From Halomonas litopenaei (GTDB taxonomy: Bacteria > Pseudomonadota > Gammaproteobacteria > Pseudomonadales > Halomonadaceae), in assembly GCF_003045775.1 (NCBI RefSeq), contig NZ_PXNS01000005.1, positions 1-64,000 on the forward strand: a stretch of 64,000 bases of DNA. The letters are read 5' to 3'. The notes under the pieces are model-generated. The model made no database searches. It had not been told where the DNA came from and saw only the letters and a list, made by a program, of their open reading frames with translations. Both the position numbers and the translations under genes were made by a program. This document shows positions 37,631 through 45,337 of this stretch, one piece after another (position 1 is the first letter of the stretch; each line of letters opens with the position of its first letter).

Positions 37631-37662
37631 GAATCCGCTTATCCAGTATGATCTGGCATTAT

Positions 37663-37908
37663 GATGCCGCCGCTGCCCACGCGGATGCGTGAGGTCTTCT
37701 CCGCCAGGTGTCCGATCAGTACCGAGGTCGCCGCGCTGGCGATCCCCTCCAGCCCATGATGTTCGGCCAGCCAGTAGCGGGTGAAGCCAAGCGATTCGCT
37801 CAGGCGGGCCAGGGCAACGCTGTCGTGGAAGCTGTCGGCGACGGTGCCTCCATCCCGGATCGGCGCCAGGTCCAGGACCGAAAGGGGCGTAGTGTCGAGA
37901 CGGGCCAT
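37663..37908 (-). pseudogene. LLM-class flavin-dependent oxidoreductase, N-terminal part (split by island)
   Basis: The first 82 residues of the flavin oxidoreductase lie here: MARLDTTPLSVLDLAPIRDG with the family SVALARLSESLGFTRYWLAEHHG run, ending RIRVGSGGI at the break. Translation runs on into the island for IMPDHTG and stops. The ATG at 37908 has GGAGAG upstream, so the native start and ribosome site are intact. The rest of the gene is at 31879-32628. Confidence 0.9.
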
Positions 37909-38292
37909 GGGGCTCTCCTTCTTTTGGGCCGGGCTTTTGGCCGGGAAAATTCGTACCTGAGGCGACGAATTTGGCGGATGTTTTGCTGCGCCGACTGGCG
38001 GGTGGTGGATTCCGCTGTCTTGGTGGCGAACTTCACTATGATGTCACCGAGGTGCCTCATCGGTGCTTCGACTCTCCAGTGGCAGTCCAGTGTCAGCTTA
38101 GTGCCAAGCCGGATCGGTGGGCTGCCCGGGGATGATAGATAACAACCTAACTGTTATCAAAGTACGGGTCTGCAAAGGCTGCTCGGCGAATGCCCGGGCA
38201 GAAGCGTTCGATAAGGAGCGTCCGAGCGTGGTCTTCGCCGGAGCGGCGCTGCACAGGCCTTCCAACAAGCAGTCGAACAAAAGGAAGGCGAT
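37909..38292. other. intergenic region before the first BCCT gene
   Basis: There is no gene in these 384 bases. The divergent flavin-oxidoreductase and BCCT promoters should lie here. The only clear structure is the operator-like palindrome at 38138-38158. Confidence 0.6.
38138..38158. promoter_or_regulatory. GATAACA-N7-TGTTATC palindrome, candidate operator
   Basis: A perfect 7-bp inverted repeat with a 7-base spacer lies 135 bases before the BCCT start in otherwise GC-rich DNA. A TetR- or GntR-type repressor could bind it. No matching regulator gene is adjacent. Confidence 0.45.
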
Positions 38293-39960
38293 ATGCAACG
38301 CAATGAAGGACAGCGGGTCTTTTACGTCTCCGCGATCATCATCCTGATCCTGGTGGCCCTGGGGGCCATGTTCCCTGAAGGTTTCGGCGAAGTCGCCAGT
38401 CGCGCCCTGGGTGGCGTGTCCCACTATTTTGGCTGGTTCTATCTGCTGTCGGTCACCGGCATCGTGGTATTTCTGCTCGGCCTTGCCGTGAGCAAGTACG
38501 GCAAGGTGCGCCTGGGGCCGCAGGACGGCAAGCCAGAATACGGCTTCTTTTCCTGGGTCAGCATGCTGCTGGCGGCCGGCTTCGGGGTTGGCCTGGTGTT
38601 CTACGGCATGGCCGAGCCCATGACCCACTATATTGCACCACCCTACGCCGACATGACGCCGGAAAGCGCGGAGTCGGCCCGCTACGCGATTCAGTACAGC
38701 TTCTTCAACTGGGGGATTCATCAGTGGGCGGCCTTCGCCCTGGTGGGCTTGATCATCGCCTACTACCAGTTTCGCAAGGAGCAGGCGGGCCTGGTGTCCG
38801 TGGTGCTGCGTCCGCTGACCGCCAAGCGACCGGGGCTGCGCAAGTTCAACGGCGCCCTGGACGTCTTTGCCGTGGTGGCTACGGTGATGGGGGTAGCGAC
38901 CTCGCTGGGGCTGGGCGTGCTGCAGACCAACGGCGGCCTGCACGCGGTGTTCGGCATCCCGGAGAACGGCCTGTGGCAGTTCATCATCCTGTTCTGCATG
39001 TTCCTGGCCTACATGGCGTCCACCTGGTCGGGCCTGGACAAGGGGATCAAGCGACTGTCCAACCTCAACATGATCATGTGTATCGCCATGATGGTCTACG
39101 TGCTGGCCACCGGCCCCACCATCAAGCTGCTGGAGACCATCACCCTGGGACTGGGCGACTACCTGCAGAACTTCTTCGTGATGAGCCTGCGCATGTCGCC
39201 CTACAACGATAATCCCTGGGCCCAGAACTGGACCATCTTCTACTGGGCCTGGGTCATCGCCTGGTCGCCCTTTGTCGGTACCTTCGTGGCGCGTATCTCC
39301 AAGGGGCGCACCATCAAGGAGTACGTGTTCGGCGTGCTGTTCGTGCCGCCACTGCTGGCCTGCCTGTGGCTGGGCGTGTTCGGTGGCACCGCCATCCATA
39401 TGGAACTGGCCAACGAGGGCCTCGGCCTGGCCCAGGCGACCCAGGACAACATCACCGTGGCGCTGTTCGAGATGTTCGATCTGATGCCCTTCTCGGGACT
39501 CTTGTCGGTGATGGCAATGATGCTGATCTTCATCTTCCTGGTGACCTCGGCAGACTCGGCGTCCTATATCGTTGCCCAGATGACCGACAACGGCTCGATC
39601 AATCCTCCCCTCTACAAGCGGGTGCTGTGGGGTGTGCTGATCGCCGCCATCTGCCTGACGCTGATCGCCGCTGGCGGCCTCAAGGGACTGCAGTCGGCAT
39701 CGGTACTGTCGGCGCTGCCGTTCACCTTCATCCTCTACATGATGGTGATCGTGCTGGTGAGAGAGCTGCGCAAGGATCGCAAGCTGATGCTCGACGGTCT
39801 CTATCAGCACTACCGCGAGATGCCGGTCGGTGCAGACGCCTTCGAGGCGCGTGACCAGGCCAAGACCGAAGGAATGGAGCCCCCCGAGGAAGCGCTGAAA
39901 ATGGATGACAGTGAGGAGGGTGGCTCCAGCGAGGCGATGGCCACACCGAAACCGCAGTAA
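38293..39960 (+). CDS. BCCT-family transporter (betaine/choline/carnitine type)
   Basis: This 555-residue secondary transporter has twelve predicted helices and imports quaternary-ammonium compatible solutes such as betaine with Na+ or H+. BCCT landmarks are MLLAAGFGVGLVFYGMAEPM and the signature helix ASTWSGLDKGIKRLSNLNM with its tryptophan. A hydrophilic C-terminal tail (about 510-555) resembles the osmosensing tails of BetP-like proteins. GGAAGG is upstream of the ATG. A close paralogue follows at 40312. Together they suit a halophile. Confidence 0.94.
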   Translation: MQRNEGQRVFYVSAIIILILVALGAMFPEGFGEVASRALGGVSHYFGWFYLLSVTGIVVFLLGLAVSKYGKVRLGPQDGKPEYGFFSWVSMLLAAGFGVGLVFYGMAEPMTHYIAPPYADMTPESAESARYAIQYSFFNWGIHQWAAFALVGLIIAYYQFRKEQAGLVSVVLRPLTAKRPGLRKFNGALDVFAVVATVMGVATSLGLGVLQTNGGLHAVFGIPENGLWQFIILFCMFLAYMASTWSGLDKGIKRLSNLNMIMCIAMMVYVLATGPTIKLLETITLGLGDYLQNFFVMSLRMSPYNDNPWAQNWTIFYWAWVIAWSPFVGTFVARISKGRTIKEYVFGVLFVPPLLACLWLGVFGGTAIHMELANEGLGLAQATQDNITVALFEMFDLMPFSGLLSVMAMMLIFIFLVTSADSASYIVAQMTDNGSINPPLYKRVLWGVLIAAICLTLIAAGGLKGLQSASVLSALPFTFILYMMVIVLVRELRKDRKLMLDGLYQHYREMPVGADAFEARDQAKTEGMEPPEEALKMDDSEEGGSSEAMATPKPQ

Positions 39961-40092
39961 CCACGTGGTGGCGGCCGGGCCTCGATAGCCCGTCTGTGAT
40001 AGCCCCGGCTGGACTGGCCCCTGCTGGACGGGCGGCCGGTAAAAAGCAGGCTGGTAAAGGACAGGCGGAGCCAGACCTGACCGCAGGAAACC

Positions 40093-40120
40093 AGAAGGCC
40101 CGCCCCATGGCGGGCCTTCT
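40093..40120 (+). terminator. hairpin terminator after the first BCCT gene
   Basis: A perfect 12-bp stem (AGAAGGCCCGCC with GGCGGGCCTTCT) on a CCAT loop, 133 bases after the stop. T residues follow only weakly (GCTATGT), so termination may be partial. Confidence 0.7.
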
Positions 40121-40140
40121 GCTATGTCGTCAACTGACGG

Positions 40141-40188
40141 CGCTATTGGAGGCACTATTTCCGACACTATTGCCGGCACTATTTCCGG
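40141..40188 (+). repeat. four 12-bp tandem repeats
   Basis: CGCTATTGGAGG, CACTATTTCCGA, CACTATTGCCGG and CACTATTTCCGG follow each other without gaps (period 12; the first copy is the most diverged). Confidence 0.8.
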
Positions 40189-40311
40189 TACCCCAGGGTG
40201 CCGGCAATTTTTTGTGCCGAATCGAATATTCGCCTACCGTGATGGAGAGTCCGACTTTTGTTAGGGTGCTACGCCCCTCACATCATGACCGCCGTCTGGC
40301 AAGGAGTGTCC

Positions 40312-41961
40312 ATGAACGGTCGAGCGCTGCAGGAGCGCCTGCCGCTGTCTGGCAAGGATCGCGTCTTTCGTCTATCTGCCCTTATCATCATCGCCCTGGT
40401 CGCCGTGGGCGCCAGTTTCCCCGACGCCTTCGGTGACGCCGCCAACACCGCGCTGAGCCAGGTGACCCACTACTTTGGCTGGTTCTACCTGATGGCGGTG
40501 TTCGCCTTCGTCATCTTTCTGGTGGCGCTGGCGATGAGCAAGTACGGCAAGGTGCGCCTGGGGCCCCAGGATAGCACCCCCACCTACGGCACCTTTTCCT
40601 GGATCAGCATGTTGCTGGCGGCCGGCTTCGGCGTCGGTCTGGTGTTCTACGGCATGGCCGAGCCCATGACCCACTTCGCCGAGCCTCCCTATGGCGCGGT
40701 CCCCGCCGAAAGCGTGGAAGCGGCGCGCTACGCCATCCAGATGAGCTACTTCAACTGGGGGGTGCACCAGTGGGCGGCATTCTCGCTGGTCGGGCTGATC
40801 ATCGCCTACTTCCAGTTTCGCAAGGACCAGGCCGGGCTGGTCTCCTCGGTGCTGTCGTCGATGACCGCCAAGCGCCCGGCGCTGCGCCCCTACACCGACT
40901 GGCTCGACATCTTCGCCGTGGTCGCCACGGTGATGGGGGTGGCGACCTCGCTGGGGCTCGGGGTACTGCAGGTCAATGGTGGCCTCAATGCGGTCTTCGG
41001 ACTGCCGGAAAGCGGCCTTTGGCAGGCGGGCATCCTCGGGGTGATGTTCGTGGCGTACATGGCCTCGACCTGGTCGGGGCTCGACAAGGGCATCAAGCGA
41101 TTGTCCAACCTCAATATGGCGCTGTGCATCGCGATGATGCTGTACGTGCTGTTCACCGGCCCCACGGTCAAGATCCTCGAGACCATCACCCTGGGCATCG
41201 GCGACTACCTGCAGAACTTCATCGGCATGAGCCTCAAGATGTCGCCCTACAACGATGACCCCTGGGCTTCCAGCTGGACCATCTTCTACTGGGCGTGGGT
41301 GATCGCCTGGTCGCCCTTTGTCGGCACCTTCGTGGCTCGGGTCTCGCGGGGACGGACCATTCGCGAGTACGTACTCGGTGTGCTGGTGGTGCCGCCGCTG
41401 CTGGCGTGTCTGTGGATCGGGGTGTTCGGCGGGGCGGCCCTGCATATGGAGCTGGGCGGTGATGCCGGCCTGGCCGCCGCCACCCAGGACAATATCACCG
41501 TGGCACTGTTCGAGATGTTCGACCTGATGCCGTTTTCCACGGTGCTGTCGGTGCTCGCCATGATCCTGATCTTCATCTTTCTGGTCACCTCGGCAGACTC
41601 CGCCTCCTTTATCGTCGCCCAGATGACCGACCATGGCTCCATCGCTCCGCCGCTGTACAAGCGGATCTGCTGGGGGCTGTTGATTGCCGCCATCTGTCTG
41701 ACGCTGATCGTTGCAGGTGGGCTCAAGGGACTGCAGTCCGCCGCCGTGCTGGCGGCCCTGCCGTTCTCGTTCATCCTGTTCGGGATGATGTTCGTGCTGG
41801 TCAAGGAGCTGCAGGCGGATCGCCGCAACATGCTGTCACAGCTGTACCGTCAGCATGGCGAGACCCCGGTGGGCGCGGATCCGTTCGAGGCCGGCAACCT
41901 GGCCGAGGAGGAGCGTCTGCGGCGGGCCCCCAACGTGGTCAACCGGCGCATCAACCACTGA
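40312..41961 (+). CDS. second BCCT-family transporter
   Basis: The 549-residue protein is a clear paralogue of the previous gene, aligning nearly end to end with the same helix signatures (MLLAAGFGVGLVFYGMAEPM, ASTWSGLDKGIKRLSNLNM). It differs most in the N-terminus (MNGRALQERLPLSGK) and the shorter C-terminal tail. ATG 40312 has AAGGAG 5 bases upstream; readings from 40258 or 40285 are weaker. Tandem duplication followed by divergence suggests a different solute or a different osmotic threshold. Confidence 0.94.
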   Translation: MNGRALQERLPLSGKDRVFRLSALIIIALVAVGASFPDAFGDAANTALSQVTHYFGWFYLMAVFAFVIFLVALAMSKYGKVRLGPQDSTPTYGTFSWISMLLAAGFGVGLVFYGMAEPMTHFAEPPYGAVPAESVEAARYAIQMSYFNWGVHQWAAFSLVGLIIAYFQFRKDQAGLVSSVLSSMTAKRPALRPYTDWLDIFAVVATVMGVATSLGLGVLQVNGGLNAVFGLPESGLWQAGILGVMFVAYMASTWSGLDKGIKRLSNLNMALCIAMMLYVLFTGPTVKILETITLGIGDYLQNFIGMSLKMSPYNDDPWASSWTIFYWAWVIAWSPFVGTFVARVSRGRTIREYVLGVLVVPPLLACLWIGVFGGAALHMELGGDAGLAAATQDNITVALFEMFDLMPFSTVLSVLAMILIFIFLVTSADSASFIVAQMTDHGSIAPPLYKRICWGLLIAAICLTLIVAGGLKGLQSAAVLAALPFSFILFGMMFVLVKELQADRRNMLSQLYRQHGETPVGADPFEAGNLAEEERLRRAPNVVNRRINH

Positions 41962-42108
41962 GGTGACGTCGACCGGCACCGGCGATCTGTGACCCCGGGC
42001 GAGCACCGTCAAACGAAACTTGGCGCAAAATGCAGTATCTACGATGCATTGGTAGTCAGGAAGAGTGCCAGGACGTAAGCTCAGGGTATCGTCGGAAGGA
42101 TCTCGGCC

Positions 42109-42288
42109 ATGTCTTCACCCCCTGCCCGCGGCGCGACCCGCCGCGGGCCTCCGTCTCGTCGCAGGCGGCTGACATTCAACTGGGTCACCTTCGATCGCTG
42201 GCTGGACCGTATCGTCATCCTGGCGGTGGTAACCGCCGTGACGGTCGGTATCGTCGCTCTGGCGCTATCCATGTTGGTGGACCCCTGA
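42109..42288 (+). CDS. 59-residue single-helix membrane protein
   Basis: A short frame with GGAAGGA 8 bases before its ATG encodes an Arg-rich N-terminus (GATRRGPPSRRRRLTFNW) followed by one hydrophobic helix (IVILAVVTAVTVGIVALALS), ending VDP. The strongly basic side before a single helix predicts an N-in orientation. I know of no family. It lies 147 bases after BCCT 2 and 96 bases before the extensin-like gene. Confidence 0.55.
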   Translation: MSSPPARGATRRGPPSRRRRLTFNWVTFDRWLDRIVILAVVTAVTVGIVALALSMLVDP

Positions 42289-42328
42289 TCGTACTCGACG
42301 CCTCGGTCGTGGGATGAACCGTGGCCAA

Positions 42329-42376
42329 GGGTCGGGCGCAGGAAGGGTCGGGCACAGAAAGGGTCGGGCACAGGAA
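42329..42376 (+). repeat. three 16-bp tandem repeats
   Basis: GGGTCGGGCGCAGGAA, GGGTCGGGCACAGAAA and GGGTCGGGCACAGGAA are contiguous. The array ends 8 bases before the extensin-like start, and its last GGAA merges with the ribosome site, so copy changes could alter that gene's expression. Confidence 0.88.
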
Positions 42377-42384
42377 GGAACTAT

Positions 42385-43062
42385 ATGGGGCAGTGGCTGT
42401 TGATCATGCTGCTGGTGTTGGGCGTTGCCCTGGACAAGGGGATGATCGCAATACCGGATCGCTGGTTGCCCTGGACACCGATATCGATCGAGACGCCGCC
42501 TGGTCCTTTCCTCGGCTGGAAGCTGGCGCGGCTGGCGGATGACCCCGAGGCCTGCCGTGCGGTGCTGGCGGCGGACCCGCCCCAGCGATATACCCCACTG
42601 GATGACGTCACCCGGGGCCAGTGTGAGCTTTCCAATCTGGTGCGCTACGCCGGTGGCCAGTCGCGCATGCAGCCGAGCGTGATGACACGCTGCCCGCTGG
42701 CGGTGGCCTGGGCGGTGTTCGAGCGTCATGAGCTCAACGCCGCTGCGCGCGCCCACCTTGGCGTGGACGTGGCCCAGATCGAACACTTCGGCAGCTTCGC
42801 CTGCCGCAATATCTATGGTCGGGCCGAGGGACGTCGCAGCCAGCATGCCAGTGCCGAGGCCCTGGATGTGGCCGCCTTCGAACTCGAGGACGGTCGTCGC
42901 GTCAGCTTGTCGGGCCACTGGGGCAAGGGAGCCGAAGGACGTTTCCTGAAGGAAGTGGGGCAGCGCGCCTGCAAGGTCTTCGGCACCGTGCTGGGGCCTG
43001 ACTACAATGCCGCCCACGCCGATCACTTTCATCTCGGCGTGGGCGGTCGGGTCTGCCGCTGA
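42385..43062 (+). CDS. extensin-like C-terminal domain protein
   Basis: The 225-residue protein begins with a short hydrophobic segment (residues 4-22) that may anchor it in or export it through the inner membrane. It then has the extensin-like domain: CELSNLVRYAGG, MTRCPLAVAWA, the HFGSFACRNI turn, SQHASAEALDVAAF and a final HADHFHLG. The spaced cysteines and the SxHA...D...HxDHxH set recall metallopeptidases of the M15 type, so it may act on peptidoglycan. The function is not established. Confidence 0.85.
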   Translation: MGQWLLIMLLVLGVALDKGMIAIPDRWLPWTPISIETPPGPFLGWKLARLADDPEACRAVLAADPPQRYTPLDDVTRGQCELSNLVRYAGGQSRMQPSVMTRCPLAVAWAVFERHELNAAARAHLGVDVAQIEHFGSFACRNIYGRAEGRRSQHASAEALDVAAFELEDGRRVSLSGHWGKGAEGRFLKEVGQRACKVFGTVLGPDYNAAHADHFHLGVGGRVCR

Positions 43063-43125
43063 GGGCGGCATCTTGGCTCGGATCGGGGCGGGGTCGAAAG
43101 CTGCCTGGACGCCTCGGGCCTGGAC

Positions 43126-43368
43126 TTAGCGACTGAGGTTGATGTCCCGGGAATCGGTGGCAGCACCGGTCGCCGCACCCACGCCGCCGCCGATGACCGC
43201 GCCCTTGCCCACGTCGCCGCCGGTGATCGCCGCCGCGCCGGCACCTACCGCTGCACCGACCCCCGCGCCACTCAGCGCCCGTTCTCCGGTACCGGTACCG
43301 CAGGCCGACAGTGCCAGGGCCATGGTCAGGGCAGTAGCGCTCAGCCCGGTCATCTTCAGAAGTTTCAT
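43126..43368 (-). CDS. glycine-zipper lipoprotein, copy 1
   Basis: This 80-residue protein has a signal peptide ending in lipobox LSAC (Cys23) and a Gly/Ala-rich zipper (GAGVGAAVGAGAAAITGGDVG, then AVIGGGVGAATGAATD). It would be a small outer- or inner-membrane lipoprotein. The short start at 43368 is chosen for the signal peptide; a longer reading runs into a tandem-repeat region. It is a paralogue of the gene at 43766-44014. Confidence 0.82.
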   Translation of the reverse strand: MKLLKMTGLSATALTMALALSACGTGTGERALSGAGVGAAVGAGAAAITGGDVGKGAVIGGGVGAATGAATDSRDINLSR

Positions 43369-43562
43369 GTCGTCGTCCTCATGCTGGGGGATGACCCTAA
43401 CAGTAACAACGGCACAGAAAGGAGCAAGTGAAGCAAATATGCAGCAATTGTCGCCAATTGGCGCCAATTGTGGGAGCCGCGCCCGCTTGGCCGACCCCCG
43501 TTTAGCCGAACCCCGCTTGGTCGAACCAGGCCAGACACACGACAGCTCAGATACCCGGCCGG

Positions 43563-43680
43563 CCAGACCCAGGCGAGATACCCGACCGGCCAGACCCAGG
43601 CGAGATACCCGACTGGCCAGACCCAGGCGAGATACTCGACCGGCCAGACCCGGGCGAGATACCCGACCGGCCAGATACAA
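43563..43680. repeat. 27-bp tandem repeat, four full copies
   Basis: CCAGACCCAGGCGAGATACC-type units start at 43563, 43590, 43617 and 43644, with a partial fifth at 43671. The period is exactly 27. Copies differ at a few bases. A decayed related unit appears near 43531. There are no unique spacers, so it is not a CRISPR array. Confidence 0.92.
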
Positions 43681-43708
43681 GAACACCGCCGGCAAGCCGG
43701 CGGTGTTC
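43681..43708 (-). terminator. hairpin terminator of lipoprotein copy 2
   Basis: A perfect 13-bp stem, GAACACCGCCGGC with its complement and an AA loop, lies 57 bases beyond the stop of the minus-strand gene at 43766. On the minus strand a short T-rich TTGTAT follows. Confidence 0.75.
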
Positions 43709-43765
43709 CTGTGCGTCGAGCAGGTCTGGAACGAGGCACCCTCGCCTCGCCCCAGGCCCAGGACC

Positions 43766-44014
43766 TTAGTTGTCCAGGTCGACGTCGTCCTCATCGGTGG
43801 CGGCGCCGGTGGCCGCGCCTACGCCACCGCCGATCACGGCGCCTTCGGCGACGTCACCACCGGTGGCGGCGGCGGCGCCGGCACCTACGGCGGCACCCAC
43901 GCCAGCGCCACTGGCGGCGCGTTCACCGGTGCCGGTGCCGCAGGCGGCGAGGCCCAAGGTCATGAAAGTGGCCAGCAGCAGGCTGGAGAGTGTCTTGATG
44001 GAACCCTTCCTCAT
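43766..44014 (-). CDS. glycine-zipper lipoprotein, copy 2
   Basis: The 82-residue paralogue of the neighbouring gene has lipobox LAAC (Cys25) and the same zipper with an acidic ending (DEDDVDLDN). The start of the mature part (CGTGTGER) is identical in both copies, so tandem gene duplication is likely. The signal peptide is MRKGSIKTLSSLLLATFM plus TLGLAA. Confidence 0.85.
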   Translation of the reverse strand: MRKGSIKTLSSLLLATFMTLGLAACGTGTGERAASGAGVGAAVGAGAAAATGGDVAEGAVIGGGVGAATGAATDEDDVDLDN

Positions 44015-44156
44015 GATGTTTCTCCTATGCTGTTATGTGCCATATCGAGCCTATTGGCCAAGAGAGCCGAGCACAACCCCTTGATTCTCCGATGCGGTGT
44101 CGCTTCCAGCAGACATTTTCTGGTGCCGTGTCGTCACCGGCGACGACTCCCGCCTG

Positions 44157-45329
44157 TCAGGTACGTCTTGGATCCCTCGGCTGTTGTTGGGTAATGCAGT
44201 GGACGTTGCCGCCGCCGAGCAGGATCTCTCGGGCGGGCACGCCGATCACCCGACGCTCGGGAAAAAGCCTCGCAAGAATGTCGCGAGCCTCGTTGTCGCG
44301 GCGTTCATCCAGCAGGGGCATGACCACCACTCGATTGCCGATGTAAAAGTTGACGTAGGAGGCCGCCATGCGGTCCCCGGGCTGGCGTGGGTGCGAGCTG
44401 GACAGGCGGTCGATGCCGCTGGCCTCGTCTTCGCCGATAAACAGTGGGCCGGGCTGGGGCAGGCGGTGCACGGTGAACGGTCGACCGCAGGCATCGGTAC
44501 TGGCTTCCAGCACCGCCAGGGCGTCGCGGCAGATCTGGTACTCCGGGTCCGCGGCGTCGTCGCACCAGGTCAAGGCAACTTCGGCGGGGCCCACAAAGCA
44601 GCAGAGATTGTCGACGTGGCCGTCGGTTTCATCGAGGTAGCAGCCCCGGGGAAGCCAGATGACCTTGCTGATGCCCAGCTGCTCGCTCAGGCGCGCCTCC
44701 ATGGCGGCGCGATCCAGACCCGGGTTGCGGTTGGGGTTGAGCAGGCACTCCTCGGTGGTGATCAGGGTGCCCTCGCCGTCGACGTGAATGGCACCGCCTT
44801 CCAGCACGATACCGGCATCGAAGCGGGGGATGCCCAGCATTTCGGCGATCTTGGGGCGAATCCGGCGGTCCTTGTCCCAGGGAAAGTAGAGTCCGCCCTT
44901 GAGTCCGCCCCAGGCGTTGAATTCCCAGTCCACCACCGCCAGGCCATGTTCGGGGTGGGTCAGAAAGGTCGGGCCCACGTCACGCATCCAGGCGTCGTTG
45001 CTGGATAGTTCGACCACACGAATCGATTCCGGAAGCTGATAACGGGCGTTTTCGTACTGATCGTCGTTGACGCCCACGTAGACGGTCTCGCTCTCGGCGA
45101 TAGCGCTGGCCACCGCGACGAAGGCCTGTTGGGCGGGCTTGGCTCCCAGGCGCCAGGTATCCGGGCGCTGGGGCCACAGCATCCAGCAGGCGTCGTGAGG
45201 GGCGAATTCCGCCGGCATGGACCAGCCAAGTCGGGCGGGACTGTGCGCGTCGCTGCCGGCGGAACGCGACGCGATAGGGGACGCGATAGGGGCCGGGGTC
45301 GGTGAAGACGAATGGTGTGTCTGGTTCAT
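44157..45329 (-). CDS. aguA: agmatine deiminase
   Basis: The enzyme converts agmatine to N-carbamoylputrescine and ammonia. The 390-residue product has the family runs SSNDAWMRDVGPTF, EFNAWGG, GGAIHVDGEGTLITTEECLLNPNRNP, ETDGHVDN and the final GGGNVHCITQQQP, whose Cys is the nucleophile. ATG 45329 is used because a roughly 36-residue Ser/Pro/Ala-rich leader follows it before the conserved start (PAEFAPHDACWMLWP), and longer readings run into the next gene. It is the last gene of the antiporter-aminotransferase operon. No N-carbamoylputrescine amidohydrolase is adjacent. Confidence 0.95.
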   Translation of the reverse strand: MNQTHHSSSPTPAPIASPIASRSAGSDAHSPARLGWSMPAEFAPHDACWMLWPQRPDTWRLGAKPAQQAFVAVASAIAESETVYVGVNDDQYENARYQLPESIRVVELSSNDAWMRDVGPTFLTHPEHGLAVVDWEFNAWGGLKGGLYFPWDKDRRIRPKIAEMLGIPRFDAGIVLEGGAIHVDGEGTLITTEECLLNPNRNPGLDRAAMEARLSEQLGISKVIWLPRGCYLDETDGHVDNLCCFVGPAEVALTWCDDAADPEYQICRDALAVLEASTDACGRPFTVHRLPQPGPLFIGEDEASGIDRLSSSHPRQPGDRMAASYVNFYIGNRVVVMPLLDERRDNEARDILARLFPERRVIGVPAREILLGGGNVHCITQQQPRDPRRT

Positions 45330-45337
45330 GGAGGCTC

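Larger units (their letters stand above)
32629..37662. mobile_element. AT-rich genomic island carrying a TIR / TIR-STAND / HNH module
   Basis: Base composition falls sharply from the GC-rich host to AT-rich DNA between these points and recovers exactly where the LLM gene resumes. The junctions read CGGCAGCAT|ACTGCCC on the left and GGCATTAT|GATGCCG on the right. Joining the flanks restores an in-frame gene, so the boundaries are good to 1-2 bases. The two ends read inward as ATACTGCC and ATAATGCC (7 of 8), a possible short terminal inverted repeat. No integrase, transposase or resolvase is encoded, so it moved passively or its enzyme was lost. Confidence 0.88.
39961..40311. other. intergenic region between the BCCT genes
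   Basis: These 351 bases hold a terminator (40093-40120) and a 12-bp tandem array (40141-40188), and no gene. A small perfect palindrome CGAATATTCG lies at 40223-40232, close to where the second BCCT promoter is expected. Confidence 0.6.
43369..43765. other. repeat-rich region between paralogous lipoprotein genes
   Basis: These 397 bases hold the 27-bp array and hairpin listed separately, plus a triplicated CCAATTG-like string near 43443-43470 that leads into TGTGGGAGCC, similar to REP sequences. An open frame crosses it on the minus strand, but it is the repeat translated and is not called a gene. Confidence 0.6.

Noticed and set aside
32629..37662. The island as a known Thoeris or CBASS system
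   Set aside because: No SLOG (ThsA), Macro or cyclase gene is present, and the HNH C-terminus is not recognisably SAVED.
38098..40179. Long minus-strand frame of about 690 codons opposite the BCCT gene
   Set aside because: It is the antisense shadow of a GC-rich transporter gene, rich in His/Gln/Gly with no domain pattern. A similar minus-strand frame opposite the second BCCT gene was rejected for the same reason.
43563..43680. Possible CRISPR array
   Set aside because: The 27-bp units are directly tandem with no unique spacers, and there are no cas genes.
43126..43794. 222-residue reading extending the first lipoprotein gene upstream
   Set aside because: The extension is the 27-bp repeat translated (GRVSRLGLA units). 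The lipoprotein signal peptide starts at 43368.
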